NCBI RefSeq assembly: GCF_000003605.2
Contig: NW_003134348.1
Location: 104,757-168,756 of the forward strand
Reading direction: 5' to 3'
Origin: Saccoglossus kowalevskii
Taxonomy: Eukaryota; Hemichordata; Enteropneusta; Harrimaniidae
DNA: 64,000 nt
The translations under genes were made by a program, and so were the position numbers. A model generated the notes under the pieces. That model made no database searches, was not told the origin of the DNA, and saw only the letters and a list, made by a program, of their open reading frames with translations. Numbering within the stretch: the first letter of the stretch is position 1; the number at the start of each line of letters is the position of its first letter. This document shows positions 59,501 through 64,000 of the stretch, in pieces.

Positions 59501-61745
59501 CACTCATTAGCTAACAGGAAAACGTGTCCATTTAAAATAGACACATGTAAATATGCACAATATGGCCAAATAATTTTGATTGCAGAAAGTGATGGCATTA
59601 AAACAGTTTATTTTATTTTATTGGAGACAAATTGTTAATTTTTATGAGACTGGATCATTAAAACAGCAATTTTTTTTTTTTTTTACAGAAACCAGCAGGT
59701 CCTGAACATACCTCTTTATTGCCTGTTCCATCATCCACCATTTTACTTTGTGCTGCTCTCTGTGGGTCAGCATGTAGTGTTGCTGCATCAAACTTGGTCT
59801 GTACGGTGTTAGCTGTTTAAAAAATAATCATATCAAATAAAAATAGTCTTTGCACAATAATTTACAATAAGTGATACCTCTGCAATATAAACAGCAGATA
59901 GTTTTTATGACTAGTTTCCTCGCTTGGTGATGGTGACCATGGTAACAGCATGAATATGGCTTTCCTCTATTTGTTAATAGAGGCGTTTTGAGTGTGTTCC
60001 ATGGTTGCTATATGTTAGTGACAAAAGAAAGGGGAGTTTTTTGCAAGTTCAAGATACTTGCATATCTTACAAATGTATGCATGTAAAAAAATATATATTA
60101 TACTGTGGGTCTAGGAATGTAAAACACGTTTTTTATATTTTATGAAATGTTCATAAAATGATGTCAACATTACAGAATTACTATGTTCGGAACATAACTG
60201 AAAGCTTGCATAGCAAAATATCTGACTCTCTGTTGAGTGGAAATGAATGTTTCTTTGACATCCAGCCTTTTGCGCACACAGTAAGCTAAGCAACCAATGA
60301 TACCCGAAACCTGTCATAGCCTTAATTTAAATGAAATGTTGCAACCATAAAAACACGTTGCAGATTTTGCTTCAGTGTTCAAGAACTGTGTAGGCTGGGT
60401 CCATTACCATATTTGGGATACAGAAAGTAGCAGCATCACCATATATAGGGAATTAGTTTACATGTCACCATATATGGAGAGCAGGTTTACATATACAGGT
60501 ATGGAAAGCAGGTGGTATAATCATCACTATATATGGAGTTGGAAAAGTTTTGCATACATTTCTAGAGGTATCCATCACCGAGGAGGGGAAAGTAACACAT
60601 TTATGATGTAAAGCAGTGGTCATGCATGGAAGAGTTAGTGAAAGGTCCATGCATCTGATGTGCGTCAAACGAGTGTGCCACGCTATAATAACAAATATTA
60701 GAAATAACCAAGCTCATTTCAATAACGAACGTTAGTTTTCATCATTCCCGTTTATTAGTTAATTGTTTTAGTCAGATGAAACCAGTTAAATATTTGTTTT
60801 CAAGTCCAGTGCAATCCAGACAGAACTGGTTTAAACCAGACTAAGTCACTTACAATCAGCTATTGCATAGAAGTAGCAGATAATAGCAATGAAGACATCA
60901 GAAGTTGAAAATCATCAAAATCATGGAAGAAAAAGGAGAAACATAGTGTTTTTAAATAACAAAGAAAATAACTGACAGATAGAACATATAAAAAAGTATT
61001 GTTATAAATAGTTTTGAAATTATAATTTCAGCAACAACGAAGTATAGAAAATAAATTAATCTAGCAGAATGCAAGCTGAAAGCATAAAGACCATTATTAA
61101 AGCCCTGAATAACATTTTATCCACCTATATTTTGGTCCATTTAAACAATTTTATATATTTTTTTTCTAGAATTATTTTGTTGATATTTCCTTAATACTAT
61201 TGTAAATTACTTTATTTTCAATTAGAATTTATTTTCTTCAATGAAAGAAAGAATTGGTGTAAATAAAATACAGCGAAAACAGCCAAAATGACTGTAGCGA
61301 AAATTAATTATAAAATAAAGTATTTTACAGTATATGTTTTTATCAATCTATTCCTGAAATACAGGTACAACAATTTCTGAAATAGAAATACAACATTCAT
61401 ACCCATAACAGAACAAAAAATAACACTAGCATATTGAAGTACTGACTGAAACATGGTGTATTGGTAATTAGGTAACACAAGCAGATGCAGAATATGCTAC
61501 ATACACCCCCATTAACATTTAATGGTTTGACCCAGTCTGAACCATTTAGAAAATGAGGGGTGGATAAGGTCAAACATGGGGGACAACTTACCAATTTTTC
61601 CTCTGGTGTGAGTTTTTCCCAAACCAGTAGTTGCTCCCTTGTCTCTCCAGTTTTTGAATAAACCTTTGAAAGAGGCTGGCTCTGCATTTTCAATCACAGC
61701 TGTGCACTTGGTATGTTTGGGGTACTTTTTAGCAGTGATAAAGTT
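44456..61745 (-). CDS. VIL1: Villin-family actin-binding protein, 3' half (15 exon positions, one duplicated)
   Basis: Villin bundles, caps and severs F-actin under Ca2+ control in microvilli. Exons joined at GT-AG sites give 513 codons plus stop, all phases matching. They encode the end of gelsolin repeat 3 and its linker (1-85), repeat 4 (86-184), repeat 5 (185-301), repeat 6 (about 302-410) and, after a Gly-rich linker near 440-448, a headpiece ending KKKAGLF. The order, the [15 protein letters not shown]-like and [11 protein letters not shown] motifs and the headpiece identify villin/advillin rather than gelsolin, which has no headpiece. Repeats 1-3 lie above 64000. The fifth exon position has two alternative exons (54381-54452 and 54232-54303). 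Vertebrate villin and advillin may both be co-orthologues, so the symbol is approximate. Confidence 0.95.
45011..45136 (-). CDS. VIL1: Villin exon n
   Basis: 42 codons: a Gly/Ala-rich linker ([12 protein letters not shown]), then [20 protein letters not shown], the N-terminal subdomain of the headpiece. Donor GTAAGG. Confidence 0.95.
45688..45759 (-). CDS. VIL1: Villin exon m
   Basis: 24 codons, [20 protein letters not shown] then VITS, matching villin's KTYEQLKEELGD helix after repeat 6. Confidence 0.94.
46032..46400. repeat. Copy of zinc-finger 3' flank, part 1, in a villin intron
   Basis: Same orientation as 40087-40537, with several indels. Divergence is clearly higher than between the VPS8 fragment and its source. 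Confidence 0.85.
46724..47315. repeat. Copy of zinc-finger 3' flank, part 2, with an insertion
   Basis: Matches 41286-41545 but is split by about 320 bp of unrelated sequence (roughly 46805-47125). It ends ~20 bp from villin exon l. Confidence 0.8.
47334..47456 (-). CDS. VIL1: Villin exon l
   Basis: 41 codons with [15 protein letters not shown] and [17 protein letters not shown], end of repeat 6. Its acceptor region is partly duplicated just upstream (47457-47580). Confidence 0.96.
47457..47580. repeat. Tandem duplication carrying a copy of an acceptor-like tract
   Basis: CCTACAATCAAAGAAAAACA and CCTACAAAGAAAAACAG start two ~67-bp copies that share AGTAACATTACYTGTAAGAA. On the sense strand the copy offers a second pyrimidine tract plus TTTGTAG upstream of exon l. 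Confidence 0.85.
47646..47711 (-). CDS. VIL1: Villin exon k
   Basis: 22 codons, [20 protein letters not shown] and AR, the strand and helix start of repeat 6. Confidence 0.95.
47847..47984 (-). CDS. VIL1: Villin exon j
   Basis: 46 codons, [19 protein letters not shown] then [19 protein letters not shown], start of repeat 6 with its [10 protein letters not shown] signature. Confidence 0.97.
48934..49027 (-). CDS. VIL1: Villin exon i
   Basis: 94 nt coding [20 protein letters not shown], the conserved EGxEPxxFWxxLGGK block between repeats 5 and 6. Confidence 0.96.
49164..49375. mobile_element. Palindromic MITE, TACTGTRGAATACT family, copy 3
   Basis: 212 bp starting TACTGTGGAATACTTTATTT. The right end reads TATTCTACACTA, one change from the family end. 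Villin intron between exons h and i. Confidence 0.88.
49613..49671 (-). CDS. VIL1: Villin exon h
   Basis: 59 nt coding [19 protein letters not shown], the repeat 5 helix. A MITE lies about 16 nt upstream of its acceptor. Confidence 0.94.
49688..49984. mobile_element. GCGAGATCTCGCG-type MITE, copy 2 (left end missing)
   Basis: Matches the interior and right end of 4969-5327 (AAACAGGACAAACAAAGGTC; TAGGCAATTTCGATTAAGTA). It begins about 16 nt from the acceptor of villin exon h. Confidence 0.85.
49985..50658. other. Villin intron, nothing recognised
   Basis: AT-rich, with no repeat family shared with the rest of the window. Confidence 0.5.
50659..50742 (-). CDS. VIL1: Villin exon g
   Basis: 28 codons with [20 protein letters not shown] and WCGK. 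LNSNDVF is the repeat 5 signature. Confidence 0.96.
51583..51696 (-). CDS. VIL1: Villin exon f
   Basis: 38 codons, [20 protein letters not shown] then [18 protein letters not shown], the D4-D5 junction and first strand of repeat 5. Confidence 0.95.
52481..52780 (+). pseudogene. BIR-like (IAP family) fragment
   Basis: A 99-residue frame, opposite in strand to villin and inside its intron. CNSCCMGL is followed by a His exactly 20 residues after the first Cys, as in BIR domains (C-x2-C-x16-H), then HFF in place of the usual HARW; the final BIR Cys is not evident. A later [12 protein letters not shown] segment resembles the UBA-like region after BIRs in IAPs. No upstream BIR half, splice signals or RING were seen. 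Most likely a decayed fragment of a host IAP gene; chance resemblance is possible. Confidence 0.35.
52800..54231. other. Villin intron, nothing recognised
   Basis: AT-rich, without a clear gene, MITE or array. Confidence 0.5.
54232..54303 (-). CDS. VIL1: Villin exon e2 (alternative version)
   Basis: 72 nt coding [20 protein letters not shown] then IIHK, closer to gelsolin (GKEPAHLMSLFGG) than e1. Donor GTAATT, acceptor TTTAG. It joins exons d and f in frame by itself. Confidence 0.92.
54381..54452 (-). CDS. VIL1: Villin exon e1 (alternative version)
   Basis: 72 nt coding [20 protein letters not shown] then IIHK. Same length and phase as e2 (54232-54303), identical at 15 of 24 residues, with good splice sites (TTTATAG; GTAAGG). 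The two are 77 bp apart, and including both would duplicate a strand of repeat 4, so mutually exclusive use is inferred. Confidence 0.88.
54630..56265. repeat. 43-bp and 28-bp satellite around the assembly gap
   Basis: Before the gap a 43-bp unit (GTGTATCACATTGTGATGTA, then GTGTAACATAGTATCACAAT) repeats. After it a 28-bp unit (GTATCACATTGTTATGTAGT) dominates. Units contain the palindrome CACATTGTG. Open frames bridging the Ns are artefacts. Confidence 0.95.
54962..55888. other. Assembly gap, 927 N
   Basis: A run of N inside the satellite. The true array length is unknown. Confidence 0.99.
56273..56350. repeat. (TGTGG)n microsatellite
   Basis: Five-base units TGGTG with TATGG variants at the edges. 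Gives spurious repeated HHTTP frames on the minus strand. Confidence 0.95.
56548..56668. repeat. 29-bp tandem repeat, 4 copies
   Basis: CAGATACTTTTTGAAACAAA then TGCATTTCA restarts at 56548, 56577, 56606 and 56635, with one substitution. Confidence 0.97.
56755..56805. repeat. Remnant end of a TACTGTRGAATACT-family MITE
   Basis: AAAATAAAATATTCTACAGTA matches the family's right end. The rest is gone. Confidence 0.5.
56904..56952. repeat. Palindromic AAGCGCCCTCTAT motif pair
   Basis: AAGCGCCCTCTAT and ATAGAGGGCGCTT face each other across about 23 bp. Each is a partial CTCF-like site. Confidence 0.5.
57241..57677. repeat. CpG-rich 20-bp minisatellite, about 22 copies
   Basis: The unit CGAGTCGTGYGTTTGGACGR repeats with few changes. 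Variants are ordered: GG-ending units first, a GCG block in the middle, GTG units and AAAGCC units last. Because 20 is not a multiple of 3 and the unit lacks stops, several frames stay open on both strands. None looks like a protein. Confidence 0.98.
58934..59020 (-). CDS. VIL1: Villin exon d
   Basis: 29 codons with [20 protein letters not shown] and AVQ, the long helix of repeat 4. The following intron is about 4.5 kb and holds the CpG-rich minisatellite and the assembly gap. Confidence 0.95.
59259..59396 (-). CDS. VIL1: Villin exon c
   Basis: 46 codons, [20 protein letters not shown] then [11 protein letters not shown] and YIIYYWQ, the core strands of repeat 4. GGDCY carries the Asp used in gelsolin-type Ca2+ sites. 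Confidence 0.96.
59712..59812 (-). CDS. VIL1: Villin exon b
   Basis: 101 nt coding [20 protein letters not shown] and [10 protein letters not shown], the conserved D3-D4 linker with its KMVDDG motif. Donor GTATGT. Confidence 0.95.
59821..61591. other. Villin intron between exons a and b
   Basis: No gene recognised. A degenerate array of CATCACCATATATGGAGAGC-type units lies at about 60430-60545, and a MITE remnant at 61195-61332. Confidence 0.5.
61195..61332. mobile_element. Diverged, shortened TACTGTRGAATACT-family MITE
   Basis: Ends with ATAAAGTATTTTACAGTA and starts with a degraded ATTGTAAATTACTTTATTTT. Internal GCGAAAA motifs remain. Confidence 0.6.
61592..61745 (-). CDS. VIL1: Villin exon a (first found in window)
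   Basis: 154 nt coding [20 protein letters not shown], then [12 protein letters not shown] and [11 protein letters not shown], the end of repeat 3 and start of the linker. The next exon upstream was not found before 64000. Confidence 0.95.
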
Positions 61746-64000
61746 CTAAGTGAAAAAAAAATGTCAAGTTTCATATCATCTAGAACAAGTATTCAAGGAA
61801 TATCAGCAGTTGTTATATTACCAAAAACACCACACGCAAGATTTAATGAAAGTAAAAATTAACACCAAAACTATTATAGAAACAGACTTATCCTTCGATT
61901 TGAAGGAGAAAATTTTGTTCACACAGAAAAGTTGCATGATCTTTTAATGTATTATGTTACAGGTAATATCACCAATCATGTCAGAGGTTGTCTGAGAAGG
62001 GCAGTTGATGGGTAGGGAAGATAATATAGCAGTATTTTTAATCCACGCATAAAAGACAAAACACCTCTCCGGCCAGATGTAATTTTAAAGCTGACCATTG
62101 ATGCGAGAGCATGTGCACGTGTGATTGGGGCAGAAAGTAAATGTGTAGGCTGCCAATCCACATAATGCATACACTCCCTAGCTGGCTCAAACCAGTTCTA
62201 TCTGGATCACATTAACTAGATTTAACTGGTTTGTTCTGCAAATAGGGAGAGACCACAAGTTTCGGATAACTTTCCTGCTCCAACATCAATGGTCAAAAGC
62301 ACACTCCAGTAGTTTAACCTTTGAGCACCACCATTTTATCCCCACTCACATTTTAGTGTAACATTTTGCTCATGTATTTTTCTATTTATTTTTTTTATAA
62401 TTTTGGACAAAATGAACATAATTTCCTAATTGGCTACAAGCCTTGATCAATCTTTTAGAAAAACTGAGGCAAAAATGTGGGTTTAAAATTTGGGAATGGT
62501 GATAAAAGTTGACTTTTGTGCTTCAAAGGGTTATTACACACAAACCCTTAACATGTTATAGTTTATGTTAGTAGAGTGAAACGTGCATGAATAAGCAGGC
62601 TTCATGCTCACGCAAAACCAAGTAAGAATTCAACAAAATGAATTTGTTCGAAATATCAACCAAATTTTTGGAAATTTTAGCAAATTTTTCTATTATTTTC
62701 TTGAAAGTCAATGGTTCTGAAAAGTCAAGTTTTCCCTGTTACAAAATGTCATGACTGTGTTTTGACTCCTAAAATTCATGACGAGGTCAAAATTATACAG
62801 TTGTATCTTCCAAATTTACTTCCATCGTCAATTCACATTTCAAATTGCAACAAGTACAAGTGGTTGTTAAATATTTCAAACAAATTTCTGCATGAGAATA
62901 CAAACCGTTTTCAGCACTGAACATGGATACATTACCAAGACATACGCTACACAAGTTGTCAGTACTGATGTTCTCGGCGTATACATGGTGTAGACTAGGT
63001 ATGGTGGCCAAGCTGCACTTACAGTATAATATGCAGCTGGTGGATTCATGAAGGTGTATTTTCGAGTCCATGCATTTGGTTATTTTGACTGTGGCATATT
63101 TAGAAAGTCACATTGTTATCTACTGTAATATCACCTGACTTTTTACTCCTTTTTTTTTGGTGACTGACTAGTTAGAGAAGGGGAGTGGATTTTGTATCAA
63201 TATGGGTATATTTTCATGCTGATTAGAGTGAATTTGAAAATGAGTTAGTACAATAATTTGCATTGTGTCAAAATAATGTATACATCAGCCAATCCATCGT
63301 GCATATCTTGCAGTATTCTTGTGTTAAGCTATTATTATACATCTTTTTCCTGTTTGTACATTTTAGTCTTATTTTACTCAAAAACCGATAACACGCCAGT
63401 GAAAACATTTTTTACCGATATAATCATGTCTATGAGTCCATTTGAATTTGATGCACAGTTTTGCGCATGCACAATCGTATGTATTTTGAAATTCAGTGAT
63501 TAGATTCGCTTCCAGTCACAAGTTCTATAGTTTCTGCATTTGATTCAAACAAAGAAAAGTGTTCAAATGTGAAGTAAATAAGCTGACAGGCTTTGGCTTT
63601 TGGTGACATTACATGTAGTTTTACATATTAGAAAAAGAGCTGCAATTATATTTTGAATGACAGAAATACTTTTTTTTTTTTTTCTGGTGTGTTAAATTGT
63701 ATTGTATCAGTCAAAGATGTATAATAATTCTATGTATCTATCAAATTTATTTGAGGCAGTTGTCAAACAAATTTTACTCTGGCTGAAACATGTACAGCAT
63801 ATACGATAGTAGTAGTTTCAATAATTCATATTCATACTTAAACTATATAAACCATATACTTAATATCACCCATGTATAAAACACAAATCCACACTGTGAA
63901 TGAAGAAACAATAATTTCCACTTGGAATGAAAACAAAACCACAAATAAGAAAAATAAAATGTACAACGTGATTAGTAAAGACATGTGAAGAGGAAAAAAA
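61746..64000. other. Villin intron continuing past the window
   Basis: No exon matching the middle of gelsolin repeat 3 was found, so this intron is longer than 2.2 kb. No repeats shared with the rest were recognised. Confidence 0.55.

Overview
The window is AT-rich animal nuclear DNA with long introns, GT-AG splicing, many short inverted-repeat transposons and simple-sequence arrays. The gene set (a CORVET subunit, a C2H2 zinc-finger gene, a villin) and the style of the repeats suggest a marine invertebrate such as a lophotrochozoan or non-vertebrate deuterostome. The sequence alone does not fix the species.

Three host genes are present. (1) VPS8, minus strand, start codon at 33769-33771. 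It has 27 exons down to 4191 that chain in frame into 868 codons: an acidic N-terminus, the WD40 propeller and much of the alpha-solenoid. The C-terminal part, including the RING, lies beyond the low end. (2) A gene for an 11-finger C2H2 zinc-finger protein, plus strand, 38975-40039. Its whole coding region is in one exon behind a 3' splice site at 38923, and it is divergent from VPS8. (3) A villin-family gene, minus strand, 61745 to 44456. Its last 15 exon positions encode the end of gelsolin repeat 3, repeats 4-6 and the headpiece. One exon position exists as two tandem, equal-length, homologous versions, apparently mutually exclusive exons. The 5' half lies beyond the high end. The zinc-finger and villin genes are convergent.

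The rest is repeats. 1-4190 holds a 73-bp tandem repeat and a broken Crypton-type tyrosine recombinase. VPS8 introns carry a hairpin-ended repeat family with internal tandem units (10.2-12.9 kb), a 1.3-kb minisatellite made from the 3' end and 5' splice site of VPS8 exon 21 (15.0-16.3 kb), and several MITE-like elements. 35.6-36.1 kb is CpG-rich with inverted arms and may be promoter-like. 40.5-41.3 kb, downstream of the zinc-finger gene, contains a near-identical inverted copy of part of VPS8 exon 24, its intron and the adjoining repeat. Flanks of that same region recur in a villin intron at 46.0-47.3 kb. Villin introns also contain a BIR-like fossil, MITEs, an assembly gap of 927 N inside a satellite, and a CpG-rich 20-bp minisatellite.

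VPS8 and villin have no evident functional link. The most notable signals are the exon-derived minisatellite that multiplies a 5' splice site, the paired villin exons, and the recent copying of VPS8 sequence beside the zinc-finger gene. Splice sites were assigned by reading-frame continuity and remembered family sequences. No alignment or expression data were available.
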